Origin: Hordeum vulgare subsp. vulgare
Lineage: Eukaryota > Streptophyta > Magnoliopsida > Poales > Poaceae
Assembly: GCF_904849725.1 (NCBI RefSeq)
Contig: NC_058519.1
Coordinates: forward strand, 184,129,703 to 184,193,702
Reading direction: 5' to 3'
Length of the DNA stretch: 64,000 nucleotides
Shown here: in pieces, positions 42,006 to 54,548 of the stretch
Numbering within the stretch: the stretch's first letter is position 1
Layout: each line of letters starts with the position of its first letter
Translations under genes and position numbers: made by a program
Notes under the pieces: generated by a model
What the model was told of the DNA's origin: nothing
Database searches by the model: none
What the model saw: the letters and a program-made list of their open reading frames with translations, nothing else

Positions 42006-43818
42006 TTTATTTATTTTTCTCGCTTTCTTCTCGTGTGTTTGTCTAGATTGAGAAAACCCAAAAAGATTTCCTATTCTTCTTTTGCTTGTTGGGAGCTTTC
42101 CCTTGTAAATAGTTTTCTTTTTCTTTGGGTCAAGGTAGAAGACCATGGTTACAACGTTAGTGGTTCTCGCTTGCATATATGTTTATCTGCAAAAGAGCCA
42201 TATTACTTTGTCTTCTCCTTTGTGTTTTCTTGCAGATTCCAGCTTAGTCCAATGCACGAACACTCTTATTACTGTTCACATCATTCAGTCGTGCAAGTGA
42301 AAGGCAATAATGACGATATATGATGAAGTGACTGAGCCTGGAAAAGCTGGTATGAACTCGATTTATTTTGTTTTTGTAAATATGACTAGCTCATTGTTCC
42401 TAATTCAGCTTTGTTATGAGAGAAACATGTTTGCAATGACAACTTAGAGATCATAGTTTGTGATGCCATGCTTAATGAGCTAGGAGCTTATAATGTTTTT
42501 TCTTGGATGCCAACATAAATTTCAAGATGATTATGATGTAGTATAATAGGATGGTATCCTCATTTGAATGATTCAAGTGGCTTGACTTGGCGCATGTTTA
42601 CGCATGTAGTTGAACAAAATCAACATAGCCTCTATGATATTCATGTTTATGGTGATTTATGTCCTACTCATGCGTGCACTCAATGTTGGTTAATTTCAAT
42701 GCATATTGATGACTGTTGTCGCTCTCTAGTTGGTCGCTTCCCAGTCTTTTGCTAGCCTTCACTTGTACTAAGCGGGAATACTGCTTGTGCATCCACTTCC
42801 ATAAACCCAAAGTTGTTCCATATGAGTCCACCATACCTACCTATATGCGGTATTTACCTGCCGTTCCAAGTAAATTTGCATGTGCCACTCTCTAAACCTT
42901 CAAGTAATAATCTGTTTTGCATGCCCGAACCGCTCATGTGGTGACAAGGTCCGATCAGTATCTTCCATGCTAGGCGTGTTATCCTCGATATCTGTTCATT
43001 CACTATCATTCACGAGAAAGGGGCCGGTAATTGGAATGCCCAGTTCCATGCTCAAATCGAAAAGATAATTGCAAACAAAACTCCCCCTGGATTGTTGTTG
43101 GTATGGACGACACCCGAGTATTCGGCTAGTCGTGGAGTGTGATTGATCGGTGGTGGGGGGTCAAAACTTTATTGTTCTGTTCGGGAACCGCCTATAGTAT
43201 GTGTAGCATGGAAGATGGTGAAAACTCTCGGTCATCGCATTGACAATGAAAACATGCCACCCAAAATTATTTATCTCTGTCTTCAAAGCTTGAGCTCTGG
43301 CACCTCTACAAACCAATGCTTCCCTCTGCGAAGGGCCTATCTATTTATGTTTCTGTTGAGTCATCCTCTTCTTATAAAAGCACCAATTAGAGAGCACCTC
43401 TGTCATTTTATGCTTTCCTTTTAATTGTTATTGAGTATGACTGTGACTGGATCTTCTTTGCCATGAATTACAATGTTCAGTCAACCCTTGGTCTTTGTAG
43501 GTGCTCTGCATTTATGTTTTGCGGTCTCAGAAAGAGCAAGCTAGATACCATCTGTTCGTACTGCTTCATGATTGTTTTGATTGAAGTGTTGACGTTTGAA
43601 ACTTATTTTTATTGCTCGCTAGTTGATTATGCCATTGATATGAGTTCCTCTTGAGACTTAAATGTCATTGCTTATGTGGTTAGCTTATGATCTTGCTGAA
43701 ACTCTGAATATAAGATAGACATAATTCCAGCAACAAGATCAAACAAAGTTCGTAAAAGTTTTTCTTTTGTCTCTTTCAGTTTGTCAACTGAGTTGTTTGA
43801 GGACAAGCAAGGCTTTAA
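42006..43818 (+). other. Conserved non-coding region (copy 2)
   Basis: Counterpart of 27997-29753, closely similar along its length, with several small indels. No supported gene. Confidence 0.7.
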
Positions 43819-44746
43819 CTCTCCTGTTTTCTTCTCTAAACTTACTCAACTACAGAACCTTACCTCTCCGAATGTACCTAGCAAAGGGAGAAGAAGGAGG
43901 GGAAGAGGAGATGGCGGCCACGAGGAGGGAGAGCACACAACCCTAGGCTATGGCAGGCTCCTAAATAACCCCATCCACGCGCTCCTGGCCATCTGATAAT
44001 GGCTGGAGAGCATCAGTGGTGGAGGAAGGAGTCGTACAGAGGTGACGACTGCACGCAGAAGAATGGACGCGAAACGGGCTACTCGAAGGGGTAGGCTGGG
44101 CCCTAGGCTTCTCCTCTCTAAGAAAAACAACAAAACACAATGGGTCTATATTACATATCCAAATAGATTTGAAATAAAACCAGGGAGGAAAGAGAAAGAG
44201 TTTTTGTCAAAGTAAAATACTTTTGGAAATATGAAATGAACCTCCTATTTATAAAAATAGGTGGGACATTTTAGGGTAAAAGAAAATAAATTGATTTAAT
44301 AAATGTGCCCCTCTTATTATATTAAAACAAAAGGAAAAATAATTTCAAATTAGTGAGTGTTTCCACCCACAAATCTTTGAAAGGGTTTTAAATAACTTGA
44401 ACATTTTTTATAAGGCCAAAACCTAAACTTGAAATCTGCCTAAGGTATTTGAAAAGAGAGAGTGTTTTTGGTCCATGGTGCAACTAGGGTTTTTGAAGGG
44501 CTCTTGTTGCACCCACACCACACTTCACAAGATCAATCAGAAGGACACATGCAATCACATACACCACCAAGTTGGCAGCACAACACAAGATAAAACAAGA
44601 ATCAAAAGGAATATGACATGCATGATGCATGATGCACATGAAATGACAACATCACCAAGTCTCTCATCCATTCATATTGCATCACAAGGTTGCCAAACAT
44701 GGAAAGGAGTTACAAAGGAGGAAGGAAAAGCATTAGGGCTGTCACA
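43819..44746 (-). repeat. 3' LTR of the minus-strand Copia-type element (partial)
   Basis: On the minus strand it starts TGTGACAGCCCTAATGC right after a purine tract, and runs to the junction with Gypsy copy 2 at 43818. Its GC-rich 43880-44110 resembles an LTR leader. The far end is not recognisable, so it may be truncated. Confidence 0.6.
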
Positions 44747-44972
44747 CTCCCCCTTTAGCAGACTTAGGGGTTCTCATTATATCTGGGTTGGCACATTCCT
44801 TCCTCATAGTCCACCTTTTGGAAGATGCATCATGAGGGATGAAATCCTCATCGTCTTCATCCGAACTAGGCTTTCTCCTGGCCATGGTGGCTGCCTTGGG
44901 CAAGCCATGTGAACTAGGGGTGTCTGGGTCAGAGTGGCTCCTCTCAAGACTAGTGTGTGAATCAACCTCCAC
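44742..44972 (-). CDS. Retroelement terminal ORF fragment
   Basis: An acidic/basic C-terminal piece (SDEDDEDFIPHDASSKRW) whose frame runs through the polypurine tract and stops (TGA) inside the first bases of the LTR. Upstream (44973-45079) the frame is disturbed. From memory, similar C-termini occur in a Triticeae retroelement protein, related in type to the fragment at 17154-17735. Function unknown. Confidence 0.45.
   Translation of the reverse strand: MEVDSHTSLERSHSDPDTPSSHGLPKAATMARRKPSSDEDDEDFIPHDASSKRWTMRKECANPDIMRTPKSAKGGV
44747..44758 (-). promoter_or_regulatory. Polypurine tract of the minus-strand element
   Basis: Minus-strand CTAAAGGGGGAG immediately before the LTR start TGTGACA. 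Confidence 0.65.
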
Positions 44973-45769
44973 ACTTTGTTCTTTTTATGCATTCTGGCTG
45001 TCCTCAGATCCTGACATACTGACAAGCTGACCCTGTGAATAGATATAGAAGAGTTGGAAAGATAAGCTTCACAAAACACAACTGATTTTGCAAACCATGG
45101 TACCGAAATACAAATAGCGGAACCCTAAACCTAAAATTTCTCATTATCCTAATCTATCGGATCTTTCTTGTGAATAGAACCCTTGCAAACCATGGCATGA
45201 AGATGGACAAATACTATCACCCAAGAATTTCAATGCGGAGCGCAACAGGGGTTGAGTTCTTGCACTAGCTTCGTGAAGAACTTGCTATAGCGACAACGGT
45301 GGGGCAGATTGTCGTTGACAGCGAAGGACTTCGGTGGCGACGGCGCACTAGAGACGACGGGGACATCCATAGAAACGAGCGGCGACAACAGAGGAGTGTG
45401 GGAAGCCGAGGATTTGAAGTAATTTTCAATCTTAGGTCTGTGGGAATATATACCCTTCTCTTGTTGGTAGCACCGAGTTCACAAAATCGGTGCCACCAAG
45501 TTTCCTAACTGCAAGACGATAGTGAAACTCGGTGAAGCCGAAATTTTGAAATCGGTGGCACCGAGGTGGAAAACCAAATCAACCCTACTGCTTTGGTGAA
45601 ATGATTTTGTGGATTTGGTTACAATGAGTTGCACATGGGAGGTTTTCGAAGTCAGCCATTGTTGAAACAGAACTCCGAGTGCTCCTCCAACGGAGGGCTC
45701 GAAAAGTGCTTGCTCAAAATTTGTGATGAAGCATGAATAAATTTTGAGACAAGAAAGCATAGGTAGGTA
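44973..45769 (-). other. Non-coding interior of the minus-strand element
   Basis: No supported gene; leader-like and AT-rich text up to the small CACTA insertion at 45770. Confidence 0.5.
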
Positions 45770-46688
45770 CACTAGTAGGAAAAACCTTATAGGTAGGATC
45801 CCATTAGTAGCATTGGAAAATAGCACGCGCTGCTACTACTTAGCAGTAGCGCTGGAAATACAACGCGCTACTGCTAATGTCCTTATCAGTAGCATTGGCT
45901 CTATTTTCAGTGCTACTGATAAACATGGACCAATGAGGACACCCGCGGTAGCTATAGTAGCAACGCTACTGCTAAGGTCCATCGCAGTAGAGTTGCACTG
46001 AATCCAGTGCTACTACTAAAAGGGGCCCAACAAGGCCACTGACAGTAGCTGTAGTAGCAGGGCTGGCATGGTAAAAGCGCTACTGCTAAGTGCAATAGCA
46101 GTAGTTCTCCTCCGGAACTAGCGCTACTGCTACACGTGGTTGTGGGCAGATTTTCACCCACACACACCCCCTCTCCCCTTCCTCCTCCCTTTTCCCTATC
46201 CCCTCCTTTCTCCTTTCCTCTCTCTAAGTTACTTCTCCACCATTGTTACTTCTCCACCATAGTTGCCCTTCTTCTCTCTTCCTTCTACCTATGACCCACA
46301 CACACCCCCTCCCCCATCCTCCCACCTTTGCCCTATCTCCTCCTTTCTCCTTTCCTCCACCATTGTTGCCCTCCTTTCACCCACACACACCCCCTCTTGC
46401 CATTCCTTCCCACTTTGCCCTATACCCTCCTTTCTCCTTTCCTCTCTCTAAGTTACTTCTCCACCATTGTTACTTATCCACTATTTAGTCGTGCAAAATC
46501 TCTCACGGGATATATATACATGAGTAAAAAGTTGTGCATTTCAATAATGGGAATGTGTGTATACCAGTAGAGCTTTTTATTCAGCGCTACTGCTAACAGA
46601 TTAGCTGTAGCGCATTAGTAGTAGCGCTAGCCCCAACGCTACTAGTAAGGGAAAAACAGCGCTACTGGTAGCCTTTCTCCAACTAGTG
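45770..46688. mobile_element. Small non-autonomous CACTA element (919 bp)
   Basis: Starts CACTAGTAGGAAAAACCT and ends AGGCTTTCTCC-type text in reverse (AGCCTTTCTCCAACTAGTG), giving CACTAGT(A/T)GGA termini. Flanking triplets are GTA (45767-45769) and CTA (46689-46691), an imperfect target duplication. Subterminal units around TAGCAGTAGCGCTG recur about ten times in both orientations. No coding capacity. Confidence 0.8.
46150..46480. repeat. Three-unit C/T-rich tandem repeat inside the small CACTA
   Basis: Units of about 110 bp start with CACCCACACACACCCCCTC or close variants at about 46157, 46291 and 46379. Each continues with TTTGCCCTAT-like text, CCTCCTTTCTCCTTTCCTC and TCTCCACCATTGTT. Confidence 0.75.
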
Positions 46689-47614
46689 CTAGAGAGGGGT
46701 ACTTAGGCATTCTTGTACATCCAATTGGCCAAAGAAAATGAAAGCCAAATAACAACAATTGTATGTCCTTGAATGGATGAATTAATGCATACCAACATGC
46801 TCCCACAATTAGATGTCAAAATAAACATGGCAAACATGCACAACCACTCTAGTATCTACCAAGCACTTTGGCGATGACTAAGTCATCTATATATATGAGT
46901 ATATTGACTTAGGAAACAAGTAAGAATACTTGATCACAAGTCATACTCATCGTTTAAGCACAAGTGGGTTACCACTTTTACATAAAGCTTTCAATGTGTT
47001 CTCATCTTGTGAGATGCTTTGACTCAAGTCTTAGAGTAAAGCTCCCCCTTGATGTGACATCCCCCCTAAGAGGGATAAACTAACATTGGGTTTTGTAATA
47101 GGAGACTTCATGTAGGTATGGTAGTGGTGGATGCTCATTGTTGATGAAGATCATTTTGAGTTGGGAGATATCCTTGTTGTTTCATACTCTTCTCACCTAC
47201 ATGGGTTAGTCCCACACAAGTAACAAGTACAAGAATATCTATGGACATGGAGTGAAGAACATATGAAATGATGTCCATCGATACATTAATTACCTCGTCC
47301 CATGCTTACCTTGGAGGGTATATGTGACGCCTTGAACTAGTACATATGGTTGAAGTTGATTGCAAATAGTTCTTGCCAAAATTAACAAGAGTGAATCTTT
47401 TTTGGAGTCACCCCTCAAGAACTTCTCTAGTTCTTCTTATTAGGGACCCACATCAACTTGATGGGGATCCTTGGAGTTGGGTTGGCACTTGATGAGGTAG
47501 ATCTAGTGGTGGCCTTGGGAATCCACTTGACCATGGCTTGCGTACAATGGCATTGAAGTAGGCAATGCACTGTTTCTTCCGGTGCCCTCCTTGCTTGCGT
47601 ACAATATCCTTGAA
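46689..47614 (-). other. Non-coding interior of the minus-strand element
   Basis: About 0.9 kb with no supported gene and no integrase or reverse transcriptase motif; a GATGTGACATCCCCCCTAAG block lies near 47055. Confidence 0.5.
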
Positions 47615-48214
47615 TTACTTACTTCCAGTAAGACTCTTGAAGACACCGCTCTCTATCATTCCTTTCAATAAATTGTTTTCTTGCTCAAGTGTAACTTGGC
47701 TAAGAGAATTAGTGGAATCAATAGAGATACTAGAAACAACATTATTTGATTTAGCATTAGTGTTGTTGTTACAAGATGAAGAAACTTTCTTGCCTTTGTT
47801 ACTAGTTTGCTTATACTTAAGTTGTGGAACAAAAGTAGACAAGTGTAATCATTTGGCTAGATAAGAAGAACTCTTCTTTCAAAGATCGCCATTGATAGCT
47901 TTAAGAAATTCATGCTCTTGCTCTAAATTTAGTTTCTTGAAGCATAGTTTCTCATGAGTTCTTACATGCTCTCTATTATCCTCTAGACTAGATTCAAGGG
48001 CTAACTTAAGAGCATTTAATTATTTAGTTAGATGCTCGATCTGCTTATTATCATCATCACACGACTTATCTTGACTAGCATGACTAGCATGAAGTTCATT
48101 TTGACTAACATTACTAGTTTTATCAAAGAGCAAGTCATCATCTCCAAGTAAGTCATCCTCGTCACTATTAAAGTCAAAGTATTCGGGGTGTGATATCTTG
48201 TGGCCTTTAGCCAT
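47615..48214 (-). pseudogene. Copia-type gag C-terminal part (coiled-coil-like)
   Basis: Two same-strand stretches. 48214-48020 reads MAKGHKISHPEYFDFNSDED then DDLLFDKTSNVSQNELHASH. 47842-47615 is Ser/Asn-rich (SSCNNNTNAKSNNVVSSIS) and ends LEQENNLLKGMIESGVFKSL. The region between is broken by stops. The composition suggests a charged, helical tail following the zinc knuckle. Confidence 0.55.
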
Positions 48215-48279
48215 GAAGCAATTTCCAAATCCTTCATTTGGTGAATCAAATATGTCATAGGAATTGGAGGATACGAGTG

Positions 48280-48704
48280 CTAGTCCGGCAACACCTTAAT
48301 CTTGACTATAGTCGGAGTTGGAGTGGTAGCTTCTGTATGATTGGTTGTCAGATTCGGAGCCGGATACCCATTCACCGACATGAGCTTGATTTCTTCTTCT
48401 TGAGTGGATCTTGGTGTACTTGTTCTTCTTCTCTGATTCCTTGCTTCTTCGGGAGGGTCTTCATTCATAACGATCTTCTCAACTCCTTCTCGATCTTCGA
48501 GGTGAGTCATCTCTTGAGGTTCGTCTTCTAGGTGACTCTTCTCTTCTCTTGTGGGGGGAGTGCACTCATTAGAGTAGTTTCTAGGCCTTCCACAATTGTA
48601 GCAATTCTGGTCATGACTAGATGAACACTTCTCTTGATATCTTGAGTTGGAGCTTCTCTCTTTTCCTCTACTCTTATAGAACTTGTTGAATTTGTTGACC
48701 ATGA
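48280..48704 (-). pseudogene. Copia-type gag segment with degenerate CCHC zinc knuckle
   Basis: Reads KFNKFYKSRGKERSSNSRYQ, then a knuckle CYNCGRPRNYSNEC in which the expected His of CX2CX4HX4C is Asn, then an acidic linker. Upstream the frame is interrupted at 48705 by a CACTA insertion; its continuation is at 52623. Confidence 0.75.
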
Positions 48705-51700
48705 CACTACACCATGACACTCAAAGCTGCATCAAATAATCTATCGGTATAGACCACGTAAGATGACACATTTAGTGTCACCAAAGACCTTTTCGACTGA
48801 AAGGAGCTGACGCCTATAGTCCTGCCGGGGAACGTCTTTGCCGACACATAAATCTGTGCCGACAGATAGTATGTCACATTTGCTGAGACCTATGGTGACA
48901 AACATTTCTACACGGACAGACTATTTTATGTAGACGGATTATCTTACAATATGCTATGCCGACAGATTGTGTGTCATCCATTACTACACGGATAGTTTGT
49001 GTGTAAGTACGCTATGCCGATAGATTGTGCGACGTCCAATACTTGTGCCAACAGATTTACTTCCAGAGCTCCACATTTCATCACAAATGCAAATGCATCA
49101 TATTGTGAATGAAATTATATTCATAATATTCAATTCGTGTGTCATATGGAGTTCATATACACGCAATTGCTCTCTTATATTCATCAAAATATACCATTGA
49201 CCAATGAATTCATTCAACATATATAGAATATTCATTAGTTTTCTTCACTCAAGTTAGCTACTACCATTAAGGATTGATGCCACATATACAACAGAGGCAT
49301 GTTACAAACGTAATGGCCAATGTTCCTAAGAGCCCATTTGCTTCATCACTGTACTACAAAATAATATTATGGAAGACCACCCCTGACCAACTCTTCGATC
49401 GCCAAGCCAAATCAACTTTGGTATGAACAATATGTCCTCAACAAAAGCAATCACGAGAACATCTTTGATCAACTTGTGCACTTGCTATTTTCTACTATTT
49501 GTACCTACAAAAGAACTCATATGTTTCATAAGATGTACAACATAGACACACATCATGCAGCATTACCAAATATGATATGATGAACTCGAACCATGCAAAG
49601 TTGAACTAGCATCGTATAGGGAAGACCACAAGAAAGAAATAGGTTCAAGTCGAGTGGCATCCATCAAGCAGTAATCTAGACCCAAACAATAAAACAAAGT
49701 TGAACAAGATATCATGGGTCCAAAACACCAGGGTCACCCTTGGTTCCAAAATTACAGAATCTCTGTCATGCTCCTCCACAAGGAGGAACCTAGGAGCCCA
49801 GGACAATGCAGTGGCGGCAACCAAAGCCAGGACGGGTCTCAGCATGGAAGTTTGGTTCACAACCAACTAGAACACAAACTATGCTAGAGAAGAGCAACAA
49901 GAAACTACACGCAACCCTAGTCAAGAGGGTCCGAGTCACAACCTTGTGTGGGGAGTCGAGGTCAGGGTCGTCGGCTTGGCGTTCAGGTCTCGGCCGTTCT
50001 CCTCGTCCATGGAACCGGGTACGTGTTGCACCATATAAAGCAGGAAAATAAATATCATATTATTGTAAGGTTATACAACAATCAAATGAAAAAACAAAGA
50101 AAGTAAGAATGGGATAAAATCAGATGAAGATTATTTGAAACAGAACAACAACTTATTTATAAAACCCTCCATTAATTTTATTTAGTTTAGTTTCAATAGA
50201 GCAACAACTTGATGATGGTTTAGTATTTATTTATCCTTGATTGAACTGGTAGATTTGACGAACAATGTCTGAATAATAAAACAGCTACTACAATCAATAT
50301 GTATATATATATATGACGAATTTTATCTACCACCAGTGGTAGTTACCACCACTTGTGTTTTGTATGTTGTATGTATATGTGTGTGTGTGTGTGTGTATAT
50401 ATATATCGTCATGGTCGTCTCATATATAGTAGCATGCTACACAGCAAGATGATATGACATGGTGAAAAACCTCAAATAAGCAACCAACAAAGTTGCATTT
50501 AGTTGGAGGGTTTAGAACACGTGTATCAAACAAGAAGGATAAAATATACCCACTTGTTGACATATAATCAACCAACCAACAAATCTATATTATGTTTGAT
50601 GAGTTTACATTCCACTTATAATTGATTGTACACAAATAGAGACAACTACATACAAACAAGTCTAGTCCCTAAAACCAACAAATATAAGCACCGATCGCGT
50701 AGTGTGCAAGGGTCAAAGTGAAGAGAAATTTCAACTATACAAGATAAGGTAGACCGTTTAATCAACAGATACTCCTTAAATTTATTCTACAAGCGAGCAA
50801 CATCGATCTCATTCTATAAAAACCTCAAAGGAGCAAGCAACAAAAGAGATGCATTTAGTTTGATATATCAATGTAAACAAGACGGACAACGCTTAAAAAG
50901 TGAAATCATAATCAAGAAATAATAATTGATGTTGATGTGGCTTGCATGGGAATCCATTTTTGGTTGCAATGATGACTAGAAATCTAGGCCAAAGAGGGAT
51001 CTCAAGTCCACAACAAAACAAGATAACTGCATTTACGCACAATTCCTATTTCCCTACCACATAACAAGAACAAGATAGTGAGACCACTTACATGAGCAAG
51101 ATAGCTTGATTTATTACCATCATTGATTGTTGTTGCCTTTGTTTCTTCTCAAAAGGGTGACTTCGTTGCTTCCTTTGAAAAGCATATTTATATCTATAGA
51201 AATAAAATATTCAATGTTCTTCCATAACTGAGATTTACTATCACCATACCGTGTGCTTATTTATTATCATTTTTGATAGAAACTAGGTATTATGACAGTC
51301 TGATGGATCCCATGTTTTTATAATGACATTACATATTGTAGCATTAGGCTTCTTAGGAGGACTATGCTCTCTTCCTATGAAAAAACCGACATAAATTCAT
51401 GAATTACCTCCAGCACCTATGTACGAAGATTGAATCATTGTTAGTAAATTATTGATTTAGACGCATCACTACATGTGTACATATTAGGATGTACAAAACA
51501 CATTTGTGCCTTCATAGGCCCACACATAATTAGATTTAGCTACAAGGCTTTGAAAGATGGCATTTGTGCAATAAGAAAAAAGAAGAACAACAAGATATGT
51601 CACTCATAGAGGGAAACATAATAACAATTCTTACAAAAGAATAGCATGCATCCCTCTCCTTCGTAATTCCTCGGACAAGAAATTGTTACATGTTGTAAAC

Positions 51701-52622
51701 TTGTAGATGAAGCACAAACAAGAACAACCATATATTTATTTTTGGAAGAGGCTAATAGATTTATGGCCAGATCCGGATAATTTCCTAAATGTACTGGAAA
51801 ACCACTAACCGAGCTTACATATAATGACCGGATCTAGAAGTGGGGCTCGGAAGGGGGGATGAGAAATGACTCACTTACCAGAAGCTTACCTCTTGAATTC
51901 TACAAGCGAGGCATCTTGAAGGAAATTAGAAGGAAAAGAGGTCGTTGGTGGAGGAAAAATAGCGATGGATTCTACCGTCGACGGTGTTGCTTCTCCTTAC
52001 CGGTAGAAGGTGTTGATGCTCCTATCTTGTGGCGGTTGATAGCGCTGCTGCTATAGGGCGGATGGTGTGTTTCTTAGAGGGGGTCAGGGTTGGATATGAG
52101 GTGGCGCAAGGGGACCAACAGATGGGCGATGGAGCACAGGTCGGGGGTGGCAGCACAGTCGCGTTAGGTTTAGGTCGGTGAAGACAAAATAGTCGCATTG
52201 GGCTTAGGTCAGGGGCAACGACGCACTAGCGTTTTGTGTGAGTGGTGACAGAGAGGGGTGAGATTGGGATCGAACGATTGTGTTTTTTCTTTTGTTTCGC
52301 TGGTCTGGTCCGACTTGTGTGTTTTCCATTGTGCGCGTGGTTCTCTTTCCGCGCCATATGTTTCAGGTGAGGATGGAAGCAAACAACGTCGATACTTTTT
52401 GGGTCTCTAGGAATCAACGACACACAAACAATTAGCAAAAGTTGTAACTGCCGACACAAGTTACGTCTGTGTTCTGGTTGTGCTTCGGTGACACATAATG
52501 TGTCATGAGGTTATATAACACTAACATACTATGTGTAGCTATAGTTTGTGACAAAAAAAGTCTTGGTGATGCTCACTTTTACCAACAGATGCATGTCGTC
52601 TTTGTGGTGTCGTGGTGTAGTG
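48705..52622. mobile_element. Non-autonomous CACTA element (3.9 kb) inserted in Copia-type gag
   Basis: Terminal inverted repeats CACTACACCATGACAC (left) and GTGTCGTGGTGTAGTG (right; in reverse CACTACACCACGACAC), one mismatch. Subterminal units like GCCGACAGATTGTGTGTCATC recur at 48840-49060 and 52440-52590. The interior is AT-rich, with a TA/TG microsatellite at about 50301-50406. No transposase or other supported gene is seen; the short frames (for example 51859-52056) have no visible domain. The gag frame on both sides joins cleanly, with a target duplication of at most 3 bp (CTC/GTC on the minus strand). Confidence 0.85.
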
Positions 52623-52951
52623 GAGGCTTATATCTTCATTGGTAACAAGGTTGTCATTTGAAGTAGCGGGAGTGTCACTTGAATCTTTGTATGCACCGCT
52701 TGACTTGTTGCGAAGCTCTTCTTTTTCCTTGCGTGACATTTCATGAGAAAAAAATCCTTCAAGTGAATTTTGATGGCTTGAGATCTTTGAAGTTTGGCAC
52801 TATTTGGATCAATGTGCACACGGTGTCGTACTTTCCATCCAGGGCTCTAAGGATCTTCTTGATGATGATTTTGTCGGTCATCTCTTCGCTTCCTAAGCCA
52901 ACAATATCATTTGTGATCAAAGCGAGACTAGAGTACATCTCAGCGACTCCT
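52623..52951 (-). pseudogene. Copia-type gag, UBN2-like segment
   Basis: Minus-strand frames give MYSSLALITNDIVGLGSEEM, then TDKIIIKKILRALDGKYDTV, and after a frameshift EKEELRNKSSGAYKDSSDTP. This is the middle of a Copia gag, immediately before the zinc knuckle segment found at 48704. The N-terminal part is cut by the Gypsy LTR at 52952. Confidence 0.75.
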
Positions 52952-53840
52952 TGATACATCACCAACGTATCTACATTTCCAAACACTTTTTCTCTCGTTT
53001 TGACCTCTAATATTGTTGATTTGAATGAAACTAACTTGGATTGGTGCTGTTTTCACCCGAACTACATTGGTGTTATTTTTGTGCAGAAATAAAAGTTCTC
53101 GGAATTGGACTCATGAGAATGCATAGCATCGTAATCTAAAGGTGACAATAATTGGCATCCTATCTTGCAAGTTTTGGTCACATATTACGTGTCTTGATCC
53201 GCATACCCCAAGGTGACAACAATTGGGATTCTTTCTGTTGATTACTGTAGTTTGAGGAGTTCATGTGTTCACCATGTGTTAATGCTTTGTTTCGGTTCTC
53301 TATTAAAAGGAGGCCTTAATATCCCTTAGTTTCCAATAGGACTCCACTGCCATGGGAGGGTAGGACAAAAGATGCCATGGAAGTTCTTATCGCAAGCATG
53401 TATGACTATATACGGAATACATGCCTTCATTATATTGATGAAACGGAGCTATTTTTTGTGTCGTCCTAGTGTGTAACTGTTACATGATCAATGTCATCTG
53501 AATCACTGTTCATCACTGATCCACATGCCTACACTTCACATATACTGAATCTTGCTAAGTTACTACTATTACTGCTATTGTCACACCTGCTACTCAATTG
53601 CTATTGTTACTACCGATACTATCATTACCAAAATTGCGGCTATAATTGCTACTATTACTACAATCATTTGTTCTGCTACTAAATCTTTCCTGTAGAAATA
53701 TATCCCAGGTGCGGTTGAATTGAAAACTCAACTCTTACGGCCAATAAATATTATTTGGCTCCCCTTGTGTCGAATCAATAAATTAGGGTGAAATACTACC
53801 AGTGAAGACGGTCAGGATCCGCTATACTTGTGGGTTATCA
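52952..53840 (+). repeat. 5' LTR of copy 3 with a large internal deletion
   Basis: 889 bp against about 1.4 kb for LTR a/b. Text jumps from GTTCTCGGAATTGGAC (about 53107) to sequence matching the downstream half (ATCCTATCTTGCAAGTTTTG, about 53157). The segment containing the putative promoter and leader is missing. It ends GTGGGTTATCA. Confidence 0.8.
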
Positions 53841-53851
53841 AGACCTTTTTC

Positions 53852-53869
53852 TGGCGCTGTTGCCGGGGA
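53852..53869 (+). promoter_or_regulatory. Primer-binding site (copy 3)
   Basis: TGGCGCTGTTGCCGGGGA, 11 bases after the LTR, one mismatch from the tRNA-Asp-type consensus. Confidence 0.75.
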
Positions 53870-54548
53870 GCATAGCTTTATTTATTGCGTTGACTTGAGG
53901 ATATACAATTTCCACTATGAAGAATTTGAAAGATAATCGAACTAAGATCATCCCCTCTCGCATGAGAGGAGGTAAGGAACTGCCATCTAGTTCTACTTTT
54001 GATACACCTACTGTTTTGAAACTTGTTACACCACCACGTGTTGATCGTCCTAATATGTCACATGAACTTGATGATGCTACTTCGGTAATTCATCATGATA
54101 CTATCGCTACACATGCTGAATTACTTGATGATCATATAGCTAGAGTTAGCGAACTTGAAAATGCTAAAACTGGTGAAGATCTTGAATTACGTGTTACACC
54201 TCGTCCTCCTAACAGATATGAATTACCTTACGTACCTGAAGGTTATGTTATGGATGGTGAGGTAGCTAGAGACTTTCTTGCTTGCAATGATAGAGATGAT
54301 TTAAAAAGGTTACTATGCAAACTAAAAGAAAAATGTATGATGGAGAAAATGAAACATGGTCCTAAATTTGTTACTTCTCCTATATTGATCACTTATAAGG
54401 ATTATGAATTTGCTATAGACCTTGATTTAATTATTATAGTAGAGTTTGATCATTTTCATAGTTATGAAAACAAAATTGTGGTCGAACACCTTATGAAACT
54501 GAACGGCATTGTTGCTTTGTTCACCAATTATGAAAAGATACGCTACTA

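Larger units (their letters stand above)
37088..43818 (+). mobile_element. Non-autonomous Ty3/Gypsy element (copy 2), LTRs mostly lost
   Basis: Same order as copy 1: LTR tail, primer site (37284), gag-protease, gap without polymerase, extra ORF, internal polypurine tract, conserved non-coding region. It ends at GGCTTTAA (43811-43818), exactly where copy 1 continues into its terminal polypurine tract. Another element follows, so the 3' tract and LTR are gone. Confidence 0.85.
43819..52951 (-). mobile_element. Ty1/Copia-type element, minus strand, polymerase-less, interrupted by two CACTA elements
   Basis: Reading right to left: gag (52951-52623, continued at 48704-48280 and 48214-47615), a non-coding interior, a terminal ORF (44972-44742), a polypurine tract and the LTR start. 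The gag type (UBN2-like plus a CCHC knuckle) is Copia-like. No integrase or reverse transcriptase is visible. The 5' part is cut by the Gypsy LTR at 52952 and may continue beyond the window. Confidence 0.65.
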
